A stretch of 64,000 nucleotides of DNA from contig NZ_CP106793.1 of NCBI RefSeq assembly GCF_025642135.1, positions 3,786,001-3,850,000 on the forward strand. Direction: 5' to 3'. This stretch comes from Streptomyces cynarae. Lineage in GTDB: Bacteria > Actinomycetota > Actinomycetes > Streptomycetales > Streptomycetaceae. Both the position numbers and the translations under genes were made by a program. This document shows, in pieces, positions 21,931-29,788 of this stretch (the stretch's first letter is position 1; each line of letters opens with the position of its first letter). A model generated the notes under the pieces. The model did not search any database, had not been told where the DNA came from, and saw only the letters and a list, made by a program, of their open reading frames with translations.

Positions 21931-22115
21931 CTCGTTGCCGGGCGGCGGGGGCGGCGGGGCCGCCCCCCGTCACGTCTCCGGCATTCACGTATGTGGCTGG
22001 ATATGTGAGTTCAGGTCATATTTCTGATCACTCTTCGACAACGAACGACCACACAGCTCCCAACCGCCCCTCGGCCTGCCTACAGTGCAAGGCCTACGGG
22101 GAGGGGCTGCGTGCC

Positions 22116-23744
22116 ATGCGCAAGGGGGTCAAGGTCGTCATCGTGAGCGGGGTGTTCGCGGTGATGGTCTCGGGGGCCGGATACGGCGCCTACAACGTGC
22201 TGAGCGCGTTGAACGAGAGTTCCGGGGGCGGACCCCAGGGGGCAGCGCAGGTGAAGACCGGGCCGCCGTCGGCCGGTGAGGTCAAGGAGGCGACCGGCAA
22301 GTTCTTCGCCGCCTGGGAGAAGGGCGACGCGGCCACCGCGGCCTCTTACACGAACAACGCCGACGCCGCGGGGCAGCTGCTCGGCGCCTACGGGTCCGGT
22401 GCGCACATCACCGGCGTGCACATCACGCCGGGCGCGCCCAGCGGGGACACCGTGCCGTTCTCCGTGAAGGCGACCGTGTCCTACGAGGGGAAGTCCAAGC
22501 CGCTCGCCTACAACAGCAGGCTGACCGTCGTGCGCGGCGTGACCACCGGGCGGGCGCTGGTCGACTGGCAGCCGTCCCTCGTCCATCCGGACCTGCAGAA
22601 GGGCGACACGCTCGTCACCGGGGAGGCCAAGGCCCCGCCGATCGAGGCGGTGGACCGCAACGGGGCGGTGCTGACGAAGGACAGGTACCCCTCCCTCGGG
22701 CCGATCCTGGACGCCCTGCGCGAGAAGTACGGCGACACGGCCGGGGGCACCCCCGGCATCGAGCTGTCCGTCCAGCGTGCCGATGCCAACACGCCCGGCA
22801 AGACCCTGCTGACGCTCGTCGAGGGCAAGCCCGGCAAGCTCCACACCACGCTCAGCGCCACCGTGCAGGCCGCCGCCGAGCGGGCGGTGCAGAACTACGC
22901 CGAGTCGTCGGTGGTGGCGGTCAAGCCGAGCACCGGGGAGGTGCTGGCGGTCGCCAACCACCGCCGGGACGAGTTCAACGCGGCGTTCGAGGGGCGGCTC
23001 GCCCCGGGATCCACCATGAAGATCATCAGTGCGGCGACGCTCATCGACAACGGCATCACCACCATGAACGGCCCCGCGCCCTGCCCGCCGACGGCCACTT
23101 GGCAGAGCCAGACCTTCCACAACCTCCAGGGCCTGGTCCCCAACGACGGGGCCACACTGGCGAACAGCTTCATGCGGTCGTGCAACACGGCGTTCGTGAA
23201 GTACGCGGACGAGGTGAAGGTCGACTCGCTCACCAGGGAGGCCGAGGACCGCTTCGGGCTCGGGCAGGACAACTGGAAGACCGGCATCGTCTCCTTCGAC
23301 GGCTCGGTGCCCGCCTCCGGCGGCCCGGACACGGCGGCCAACATGATCGGCCAGGGCCAGGTCCAGATGAGCCCGCTGAACATGGCGTCGGTCACGGCGA
23401 CCGCGATCACGGGCACGTTCCGGCAGCCGTACCTGGTCTCCCCCGACCTCGACCACCGTGAACTGGCCACCGCCAAGGGGCTGTCCGCGAGCACGGTCGC
23501 GCAGCTGCGGGCGATGATGCGGCTGACGGCGACCCAGGGCACCGCCGCGCACGTGATGGCGGGGCTCAGCGGTGACATCGGCGCGAAGACCGGGTCCGCG
23601 GAGGTCGACGGGCAGGCGAAGTCCAACAGCTGGTTCACCGGCTACCGGGGCGACATCGCGGCGGCGGCCATGACCCAGGAGGGCGGGCACGGCGGCGACG
23701 CGGCCGGTCCTATTGTCGCAGCTGTGCTACGAACGGGCAGCTGA
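22116..23744 (+). CDS. Class B penicillin-binding protein, first of a tandem pair
   Basis: A membrane-anchored D,D-transpeptidase of 542 residues. An N-terminal hydrophobic anchor (VVIVSGVFAVMVSGAGYGAY) precedes a MecA_N/NTF2-like domain and a PBP dimer region. The transpeptidase has S299-TM-K302 (APGSTMK), S355-C-N357 and K491-TG. ATG 22116 fits a cytoplasmic MRKGVKV start. It is paralogous to the next gene. In S. coelicolor an equivalent pair (SCO3156-SCO3157 by memory) follows pmt. It cross-links peptidoglycan, probably during growth or sporulation septation. Confidence -1.
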   Translation: MRKGVKVVIVSGVFAVMVSGAGYGAYNVLSALNESSGGGPQGAAQVKTGPPSAGEVKEATGKFFAAWEKGDAATAASYTNNADAAGQLLGAYGSGAHITGVHITPGAPSGDTVPFSVKATVSYEGKSKPLAYNSRLTVVRGVTTGRALVDWQPSLVHPDLQKGDTLVTGEAKAPPIEAVDRNGAVLTKDRYPSLGPILDALREKYGDTAGGTPGIELSVQRADANTPGKTLLTLVEGKPGKLHTTLSATVQAAAERAVQNYAESSVVAVKPSTGEVLAVANHRRDEFNAAFEGRLAPGSTMKIISAATLIDNGITTMNGPAPCPPTATWQSQTFHNLQGLVPNDGATLANSFMRSCNTAFVKYADEVKVDSLTREAEDRFGLGQDNWKTGIVSFDGSVPASGGPDTAANMIGQGQVQMSPLNMASVTATAITGTFRQPYLVSPDLDHRELATAKGLSASTVAQLRAMMRLTATQGTAAHVMAGLSGDIGAKTGSAEVDGQAKSNSWFTGYRGDIAAAAMTQEGGHGGDAAGPIVAAVLRTGS

Positions 23745-23838
23745 AGTCACCCGTGTCACTGCGGGACTCTAGTGTGTTGTTCTCGTTGAGGACTGTGAGG
23801 GTACTGGGGGACCTGGGGACTGCGGAGGACCGGGAGCT

Positions 23839-25509
23839 GTGGGCAAGAGAAGGCGCGTCGCCGGGCGCAACAACAGCCGGCCGCTGGTGATCGGCGGGCT
23901 GATCGCCGTCGTCGGGCTGGGCGGCGCCGTCGGCGCCTACAGCCTGCTCGGCGGCGGCGCGGCGGCCGACGACCGCAACGCGGCCTCGGGCCACCGGAAG
24001 CTCGTGAGGATCGGACCGCCGTCCGCCTCCGAGGTCCGTACGGCGGCCACCGCGTTCCTCACGGCCTGGCAGCGGGGCGACGCGGCGAAGGCGGCGGGTG
24101 CCACGGACGACTCGGCCGCCGCGAACGCGGCGCTGACCGGCTACCGCAAGGACGCGCACATCACGGGCGTCACGCTGACTCCCGGCACCCCCACCGGGGC
24201 GACGGTCCCGTTCTCCGTCAAGGCCACGGTGTCGTACAAGGGCGTGAGCAAGCCGTTCACGTACGACTCGAAGCTGACCGTCGTGCGGCGCGAGAACGAC
24301 GGCGTGCCGCTGGTGCGATGGCAGCCGTCGGTGGTGCACCCGGACCTGACGGAAGGCGACCGCCTGGTGACCGGCGAGGCGGGCACACCCCCGGTCAAGG
24401 CGACCGACCGCGACGGTGGCGAGATCACCGTGGCCAAGTACCCGTCGCTGGGCACGGTGCTGGACGGCCTGCGCGAGAAGTACGGCAAGAAAGCCGGCGG
24501 CAAGGCGGGCATCGAGCTGCGGATCGTGCGCAAGGCGGCGGCGAAGGGCAAGGAGAAGACGCCCGACAAGACGCTGGCGACGCTGAGCGAGGGCACGCCG
24601 GGCACGCTGAAGACGACGCTGAGCCCCACGCTCCAGGCGGCTGCCGAGCAGCAGGTCGCCAAGCAGGCGAACGCCTCGGTCGTCGTCATGCGCCCGTCGA
24701 CCGGCGAGATCCTCGCCGTCGCCAACACCAGCCACGGCTTCAACGTCGCCTTCCAGGGCTCGCTGGCCCCCGGCTCCACGATGAAGATCATCACGTCGAC
24801 GATGCTCTTCGAGAAGGGGCTCGTCAGCCCCGCGGCGTCGCACCCCTGCCCCAAGACGTACAAGCTGGCCGGCTGGACGTTCCACAATGACGACGACTCC
24901 GAGATCAAGCAGGGCTCGTTCAAGCTGAGCTTCGCGGCCTCCTGCAACAACGCCTTCATCAACTTCGCGCCGAAGCTGTCCAACAGCGACCTGACCGAGG
25001 AGGCCCAGCAGGTCTATGGCCTCGGCCTGGACAACTGGTCCATCGGCGTCCCCACCTTCGACGGCTCGATCCCGGTGCAGAGCGGCGCGCAGATGGGCGC
25101 CTCACTGATCGGACAGGGCGGGGTGCGCATGAACCCGCTGAACATGGCGTCGGTGGCCTCGACGGTGGAGACCGGCGTCTTCCATCAGCCGTACCTGGTG
25201 GCCCCGACGGTGGACGACCGGACGCTCGCGAAGGCCTCGCGCACCATGTCCGCGAAGACCCAGTCCGAGCTGAAGGAGGTCATGCAGTACACGGCGGCGT
25301 ACGGCACGGCCGCCAAGGCGATGGCGGGGCTGGGCCCGGACGCCGGCGCGAAGACGGGTTCGGCGGAGGTCGACGGCCAGAAGAAGCCGAACGGCTGGTT
25401 CACGGCCTACAAGGGCGACCTTGCCGCTGCGGGCGTGGTCCAGGCAGGCGGCCACGGCGGCGACACGGCGGGCCCGATCGTGGCGGCGCTCCTGCGCATG
25501 GGGGGCTGA
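23839..25509 (+). CDS. Class B penicillin-binding protein, second of a tandem pair
   Basis: 556 residues with the same layout as the preceding gene: an anchor (PLVIGGLIAVVGLGGAVGAYSLL), a MecA_N domain and a transpeptidase with S313-TM-K316, S368-C-N370 and K505-TG. GTG 23839 is preceded by GGAGG ten bases upstream. The two PBPs share long stretches such as APGSTMKII, NMASV and KTGSAEVDGQ, indicating an old gene duplication. The 94-bp gap contains no obvious terminator, so co-transcription is likely. Confidence -1.
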   Translation: MGKRRRVAGRNNSRPLVIGGLIAVVGLGGAVGAYSLLGGGAAADDRNAASGHRKLVRIGPPSASEVRTAATAFLTAWQRGDAAKAAGATDDSAAANAALTGYRKDAHITGVTLTPGTPTGATVPFSVKATVSYKGVSKPFTYDSKLTVVRRENDGVPLVRWQPSVVHPDLTEGDRLVTGEAGTPPVKATDRDGGEITVAKYPSLGTVLDGLREKYGKKAGGKAGIELRIVRKAAAKGKEKTPDKTLATLSEGTPGTLKTTLSPTLQAAAEQQVAKQANASVVVMRPSTGEILAVANTSHGFNVAFQGSLAPGSTMKIITSTMLFEKGLVSPAASHPCPKTYKLAGWTFHNDDDSEIKQGSFKLSFAASCNNAFINFAPKLSNSDLTEEAQQVYGLGLDNWSIGVPTFDGSIPVQSGAQMGASLIGQGGVRMNPLNMASVASTVETGVFHQPYLVAPTVDDRTLAKASRTMSAKTQSELKEVMQYTAAYGTAAKAMAGLGPDAGAKTGSAEVDGQKKPNGWFTAYKGDLAAAGVVQAGGHGGDTAGPIVAALLRMGG

Positions 25510-25572
25510 GCCCAGGCGCGGGAGCCGTCCCCAGCCGGACTGTCCCGCCGGGCGGGAAGCCGATCCCGCGGA

Positions 25573-25627
25573 CGGACGCCCTACCGCCCCGGCCCCGCAG
25601 GCGGACGCCCTACCGCCCCGGCCCCGC
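25573..25627. repeat. 26-bp direct duplication at the ssgE 3' end
   Basis: A 26-bp unit starting CGGACGCCCTACCG is present at 25573-25598 and again at 25602-25627, with a 29-bp period. The second copy contains the ssgE stop codon (25610-25612). The first copy repeats it downstream, so the gene's tail was tandemly duplicated. Confidence -1.
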
Positions 25628-25954
25628 CCCCACCGTGTACGTCCGGCGCAGGAACCGCATCAGGGCCTTCGACTCGAACTGCACCACTTCCACGCCCTGC
25701 GGCGAATGGAACTCCATCACGGCCTGAACCCGGCCGCACGGCCAGATGCGGACCTCGCCCGTCCCCGCCGGAGCGTTCAGGCCCTGCTCCAGGAGGTCCC
25801 GGGAGAAGGCCCACTCGTGCGGGCCGGGCAGGCCGATGCGCACCGAGCGGGGGTCGGCGTCCGGGTCGTAGCGCAGGACGACGGGGACGGCGTCAGGAGT
25901 TTCCGGGGAGTCGGTGACGACATGGGCTCGCGCGTACTGTTCCACCACGGACAT
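25610..25954 (-). CDS. ssgE: SsgA-like protein SsgE
   Basis: A 114-residue SALP protein. It matches the SsgA/SsgB family across its length, including VVLRYDPDADPRSVRIGL, WAFSRDLLEQGL, GEVRIWPCG and the FESKALMRFLRRTY end. SALPs control septum placement and spore-wall events in sporulating actinomycetes; SsgE is tied to spore dissociation in S. coelicolor. ATG 25954 has GAGGAG upstream. Position next to the PBP pair matches SCO3158 (ssgE) by memory. The exact SALP subtype rests on synteny. Confidence -1.
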   Translation of the reverse strand: MSVVEQYARAHVVTDSPETPDAVPVVLRYDPDADPRSVRIGLPGPHEWAFSRDLLEQGLNAPAGTGEVRIWPCGRVQAVMEFHSPQGVEVVQFESKALMRFLRRTYTVGAGPGR

Positions 25955-26103
25955 CGGACCACTCCTCACGCTGCGTCACCCAAGCAGAAGCTGTGAATCC
26001 GCTACCCATCCAATGTCGCGCATATGGGCGCCACGGGCCTCCGATGCGAGTGTCGCTTGCCACAGTGCGCGCCTCCAATGCGCCTTCTACGACACGCAAG
26101 CTC

Positions 26104-26134
26104 TTGCAAAAAGGTCGCAATAAGCCGCTATCCT
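26104..26134 (+). promoter_or_regulatory. Nur-box-like operator and leaderless promoter
   Basis: TTGCAA (26104-26109), a 5-bp spacer and TCGCAA (26115-26120) match the Nur consensus tTGCaa-N5-ttGCAA with one mismatch. A -10-like TATCCT lies at 26129-26134, only 6 bp before the GTG start, so the transcript would be leaderless. The operator overlaps the -35 position, as expected for nickel-dependent repression. Confidence -1.
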
Positions 26135-26140
26135 CGAACG

Positions 26141-27181
26141 GTGCATGTCCCGGACGGATTCATCGACGCCCCCACCTCCGCCGCGACCGGTGTCCTCGCC
26201 GCCGGCGCCCTTGCCGTCAGCCTGAAAGGCGCCCGGCGTGAGCTCGACGAGCGCACCGCCCCGCTGGCCGGCCTGGTGGCCGCGTTCATCTTCGCGGTCC
26301 AGATGCTGAACTTCCCCGTCGCCGCGGGCACCAGCGGGCATCTGCTGGGCGGCGCGCTGGCCGCGATACTCGTCGGACCCTGCACCGGGGTCCTGTGCGT
26401 CTCGGTCGTCCTGCTCATGCAGGGCATCCTCTTCGCGGACGGCGGTCTGACCGCGCTCGGCGTGAACATCACCGACATGGCGGTCGTGACGACCGTCGTG
26501 TCGTACGCCGTCTTCCGCGGCCTGGTGAAGGTGCTGCCGCGCAGGCGGCGCTCGGTCACCGTCGCCTCCTTCGTCGCCGCGCTGGTGTCGGTGCCGGCCG
26601 CCGCGGTCGCCTTCACGCTGATCTACGCCGTGGGCGGTACGACCGACGTGGCCATCCCCAAGGTCGCCACCGCGATGATCGGCGTCCACGTGCTCATCGG
26701 CATCGGCGAGGCCACGATCACCGCGCTCACGGTCGGCGCCGTCATCGCCGTACGACCCGACCTGGTGTACGGCGCGCGGGGCCTGGAGCGGAAGCTCAAG
26801 CTGCGGGTCAACGGTCAGCTGGTCGACGCGCCCGCCGCCGAGCCCGGCGTCCCGGCGGCCGCCCTCTCACACCACCGCAAGCTGTGGGCCACCGGCCTGG
26901 TCGTCTCTCTCCTCCTCGCCGGCTTCGTCAGCTTCTACGCCTCCGCAAGCCCGGACGGTCTGGAGAAGGTCGCCAAGGACCAGGGCATCGACCGGAGGAC
27001 CGAACCGCACGCGGCGGCCGACTCCCCGCTCGCCGACTACGGCGTCAAGGACATCGCCGACGCCCGCCTCTCCGGCGGTCTCGCGGGAGTGATCGGCGTC
27101 GGGGTCACCGTGGTCGCGGGCAGCGCGGTCTTCTGGACCGTCCGCAGGCGGCGGACGGCCGAGCCGTCGCAGGCGAGCTGA
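26141..27181 (+). CDS. nikMN: ECF nickel/cobalt transporter S-component, MN fusion
   Basis: A 346-residue membrane protein fusing CbiM/NikM with a CbiN/NikN-like C-terminus (about residues 245-346, with one helix on each side of a periplasmic loop). GTG 26141 places His at position 2 (VHVPDGFID). Position-2 His is required for metal capture in this family, so the start is well determined. The core has VQMLNFPVAAGTSGHLLG and GVNITDM. It forms an operon with the Q and O genes. The Nur-box-like operator suggests nickel rather than cobalt. No cobalamin riboswitch was seen upstream. Confidence -1.
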   Translation: MHVPDGFIDAPTSAATGVLAAGALAVSLKGARRELDERTAPLAGLVAAFIFAVQMLNFPVAAGTSGHLLGGALAAILVGPCTGVLCVSVVLLMQGILFADGGLTALGVNITDMAVVTTVVSYAVFRGLVKVLPRRRRSVTVASFVAALVSVPAAAVAFTLIYAVGGTTDVAIPKVATAMIGVHVLIGIGEATITALTVGAVIAVRPDLVYGARGLERKLKLRVNGQLVDAPAAEPGVPAAALSHHRKLWATGLVVSLLLAGFVSFYASASPDGLEKVAKDQGIDRRTEPHAAADSPLADYGVKDIADARLSGGLAGVIGVGVTVVAGSAVFWTVRRRRTAEPSQAS

Positions 27182-27182
27182 C

Positions 27183-27944
27183 ATGGGCGCCGGCCATGCC
27201 CATCGGCTGTACCGTCACGGGCACTCCCCCGTGCACGCCCTGCCGCCGCACACCAAGCTCGCCGCCGCGTTCGCGTTCGTGGTGGTCGTGGTCTCCACCC
27301 CGCGCGAGGCGATGTGGGCGTTCGCGCTGTACGCCGGCCTCCTCGCCCTCGTCGCGTACGCGGCCCGCGTGCCCGCCGGTTTCCTGCTGAGGCGGCTGCT
27401 GATCGAGGTCCCGTTCGTCGCCTTCGCCGTGCTGATGCCGTTCGTGGCCGAGGGCGAGCGCGTCGAGGTCCTCGGGCTCTCGCTGAGCGTGAACGGCCTG
27501 TGGGGCGCGTGGAACGTCCTCGCCAAGGGCACCCTCGGCGTCGCCGCCTCCGTCCTGCTCGCCGCCACAACCGAGCTGCGCGAACTGCTCCTCGGCCTGC
27601 AGCGCCTGAAGCTCCCGCCCCTGCTGGTGCAGATCGCCTCCTTCATGATCCGCTACGGCGACGTCATCACCGACGAGATGCGGCGGATGCGGATCGCGCG
27701 GGAGTCGCGGGGCTTCGAGGCGCGCGGCGTCCGCCACTGGGGCGTGCTCGCGAAGTCGGCGGGCGCGCTGTTCATCCGCTCCTACGAACGGGGCGAGCGC
27801 GTGCACCTGGCCATGGTCAGCCGGGGCTACTCCGGTTCGATGCCGGTCATCGACGAGGTGACCGCGTCCCGTACGCAGTGGTCGTACGCCCTCGCCCTGC
27901 CTTTCGCCGCCCTCGTCGTCTGCCTGCTGGGATGGATGCTGTGA
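27183..27944 (+). CDS. nikQ: ECF transporter T-component (CbiQ/NikQ)
   Basis: A 253-residue membrane coupling protein of the energy-coupling-factor system. Hydrophobic helices flank the two cytoplasmic signature motifs ARESRGF (residues about 175-181) and MVSRGY (about 215), the EcfT A-R-G-type motifs that engage the ATPase. It begins 1 bp after the MN stop and overlaps the next gene by 4 nt (GTGA). It links ATP hydrolysis to nickel/cobalt uptake. Confidence -1.
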   Translation: MGAGHAHRLYRHGHSPVHALPPHTKLAAAFAFVVVVVSTPREAMWAFALYAGLLALVAYAARVPAGFLLRRLLIEVPFVAFAVLMPFVAEGERVEVLGLSLSVNGLWGAWNVLAKGTLGVAASVLLAATTELRELLLGLQRLKLPPLLVQIASFMIRYGDVITDEMRRMRIARESRGFEARGVRHWGVLAKSAGALFIRSYERGERVHLAMVSRGYSGSMPVIDEVTASRTQWSYALALPFAALVVCLLGWML

Positions 27945-28690
27945 CACCTTCACTCGAAGTGGCCGGGCTGGCCTTCGCCTACCCGGACGGCCACCAGGCC
28001 CTGTTCGGCGTGGACCTCCGCATCGAGCGCGGCGAACGGGTCGCGCTGCTCGGGCCGAACGGCGCCGGGAAGACCACGCTCGTGCTGCACCTCAACGGCA
28101 TCCTGACCGGCGGCACGGGCACGGTGAAGGTCGCCGGACTGCCGGTCGACAAGCGGCACATGGCGGAGATCCGCCGCCGGGTCGGGATCGTCTTCCAGGA
28201 CCCGGACGACCAGTTGTTCATGCCGACGGTCCGTGAGGACGTCGCGTTCGGACCGGCCGCGGCCGGGCTGAAGGGCGCGGAACTTCAGGAGCGCGTGGAC
28301 CGCGCCCTCGAGCGGGTCGGCATGGCGGAGTTCAAGGACCGCCCGCCGCACCACCTCTCCTTCGGTCAGCGCCGCCGGGTCGCCGTGGCGACCGTCCTCG
28401 CCATGGAGCCGGAGATCCTGGTCCTGGACGAGCCGTCCTCCAACCTCGACCCGGCCTCGCGCCGCGAACTCGCCGACATCCTCAGGTCGTTGGACGTGAC
28501 GGTGCTCATGGTCACGCACGACCTGCCGTACGCCCTGGAGTTGTGCCCCCGCTCCCTGATCCTGAGCGACGGTGTGATCGCGGCGGACGGCAAGACCGCC
28601 GACCTGCTCGCCGACGACGAGCTGATGCGCGCCCACCGCCTGGAACTGCCCTTCGGCTTCGATCCGCGGTCCGTGACAATGGGCGCGTGA
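27941..28690 (+). CDS. nikO: ECF transporter ATPase (CbiO/NikO)
   Basis: A 249-residue ABC ATPase: Walker A GPNGAGKTT near residue 39, Q-loop VFQDPDDQLF, signature LSFGQRRRVA (variant of LSGGQ), Walker B ILVLDEPSSNLDP and switch His in VTHDL. A single ATPase gene implies a homodimer. GTG start within the preceding stop codon. It powers the MN-Q transporter. Its stop overlaps the ohrR start, so the operon may extend into ohrR. Confidence -1.
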   Translation: MTPSLEVAGLAFAYPDGHQALFGVDLRIERGERVALLGPNGAGKTTLVLHLNGILTGGTGTVKVAGLPVDKRHMAEIRRRVGIVFQDPDDQLFMPTVREDVAFGPAAAGLKGAELQERVDRALERVGMAEFKDRPPHHLSFGQRRRVAVATVLAMEPEILVLDEPSSNLDPASRRELADILRSLDVTVLMVTHDLPYALELCPRSLILSDGVIAADGKTADLLADDELMRAHRLELPFGFDPRSVTMGA

Positions 28691-29148
28691 CGAACGAGGA
28701 GATGGACGGCTCGCTGCTCCTGGACGACCAGCTGTGCTTCGCGCTGTACGCCGCCCAGCGGGCGGTGACGGCCGCGTACCGCCCGCTCCTGGAGGACCTC
28801 GGTCTCACCTACCCGCAGTACCTCGTCCTGCTGGTCCTGTGGGAGCGCGGCGAGACGACGGTCAAGGAGCTGGCGGCCGCCCTGCGCCTCGACTACGGCA
28901 CCGTCTCCCCGCTGCTCAAGCGCCTTCAGGCGGCGGGCCTGGTCCGGCGTGAGCGGTCGGCGCGGGACGAGCGGTCGGTGCTCGTCGCGGTCACCGCGCG
29001 CGGGGAGGAGCTGCGGGAGCGCGCGGCGCGCGTGCCCGGTGCCCTGCTCACGGCGACGGGGCTCGACGGCCCGGGGATGGCGCGGCTGCGCGAGGAGCTG
29101 TTGCGCCTGGCGGAGAGGGCGGAGGCCGCGGCGGCCCGCACCCGCTGA
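28687..29148 (+). CDS. ohrR: OhrR-type MarR-family organic peroxide sensor
   Basis: A 153-residue MarR repressor. The N-terminal LLLDDQLCFALYAAQR holds the reactive Cys typical of OhrR (about residue 17), and the winged helix runs through LTYPQYLVLLVLWE and LDYGTVSPLLKRLQAAGLV. Oxidation of this Cys releases DNA and derepresses ohr, which lies directly downstream. GTG 28687 overlaps the ATPase stop, so it may be co-transcribed with the metal transporter. Confidence -1.
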   Translation: MTNEEMDGSLLLDDQLCFALYAAQRAVTAAYRPLLEDLGLTYPQYLVLLVLWERGETTVKELAAALRLDYGTVSPLLKRLQAAGLVRRERSARDERSVLVAVTARGEELRERAARVPGALLTATGLDGPGMARLREELLRLAERAEAAAARTR

Positions 29149-29209
29149 TCTCGGATTACCCACGGTTGCCACCCCCTGGTAACGGCGGTCTACCTACCAG
29201 CCGGTACCT

Positions 29210-29232
29210 TGTGCGCGATGTACTTGCGCACA
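29210..29232. promoter_or_regulatory. Putative OhrR operator
   Basis: Inverted repeat TGTGCGC (29210-29216) and GCGCACA (29226-29232) with a 9-nt spacer, immediately upstream of ohr. Placement between ohrR and ohr fits peroxide-responsive repression. Confidence -1.
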
Positions 29233-29254
29233 CTTGTTCTGGGGGAGGCCGACC

Positions 29255-29701
29255 ATGTCTGACGGCACCGCTGTCGACACCCGTCCGACGAAGATCATGT
29301 ATGTCGCCGAGGCCACCGCGCACGGCGGCCGGGACGGGTACGTGACCAGCCAGGACGGCCACATCGCGCTGAAGGTGGCGATGCCGCCGGAGCTGGGCGG
29401 CGACGGCAGCGGCACCAACCCCGAGCAGCTGTTCGCGGCCGGCTACAGCTCCTGCTTCCACAACGCGCTGATCCTCGTCGGCAACCGCGAGGGGTACGAC
29501 CTGACCGGCTCGACCGTGGCCGCCAAGGTCGGCATCGGTCCCAACAGGCAGCGCGGCTACGGCCTCGCGGTCGCCCTGAGCGTCTCGCTGCCCGTGCTCG
29601 ACCAGGAGGTCGCGGCCCGGCTCGTGGAGGCGGCCCACGAGGTGTGCCCCTACTCGAACGCCACCCGCGGGAACATCGATGTAACGATTGTGCTGGGCTG
29701 A
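29255..29701 (+). CDS. ohr: Organic hydroperoxide resistance protein Ohr
   Basis: A 148-residue OsmC/Ohr-family thiol peroxidase that reduces lipid and organic hydroperoxides. The two catalytic cysteines are in AAGYSSCFHNAL and EVCPYSNATRGN, and the N-terminus has ATAHGGRDGYV. ATG 29255 has GGGGGAGG 6 nt upstream. It is regulated by the adjacent ohrR. Confidence -1.
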   Translation: MSDGTAVDTRPTKIMYVAEATAHGGRDGYVTSQDGHIALKVAMPPELGGDGSGTNPEQLFAAGYSSCFHNALILVGNREGYDLTGSTVAAKVGIGPNRQRGYGLAVALSVSLPVLDQEVAARLVEAAHEVCPYSNATRGNIDVTIVLG

Positions 29702-29788
29702 GGAACCCCAGGAATCGCAGGCTCCAGGCACGCGTTACGCCCATAGTCGCAGGCGATCCACAATCGAGAGCGGGACGGGAGTGCGGAC

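Larger units (their letters stand above)
21796..21937 (+). repeat. attR: second copy of the pmt 3' end and terminator
   Basis: This is the partner of 6727-6869. Similarity starts exactly at 21796 and runs through a TAG at 21882-21884 and the hairpin at 21899-21930. The upstream flank (21700-21795) has no pmt similarity and belongs to the element. GAGACGGCCC at 21716-21725 also occurs near the left end (6912-6921). From 21938 to 22115 there is only the upstream region of the PBP gene. Confidence -1.

Noticed and set aside
25970..26140. Cobalamin riboswitch upstream of the ECF transporter
   Set aside because: The gap is short, no B12-box-like conserved segment was seen, and the promoter looks leaderless.
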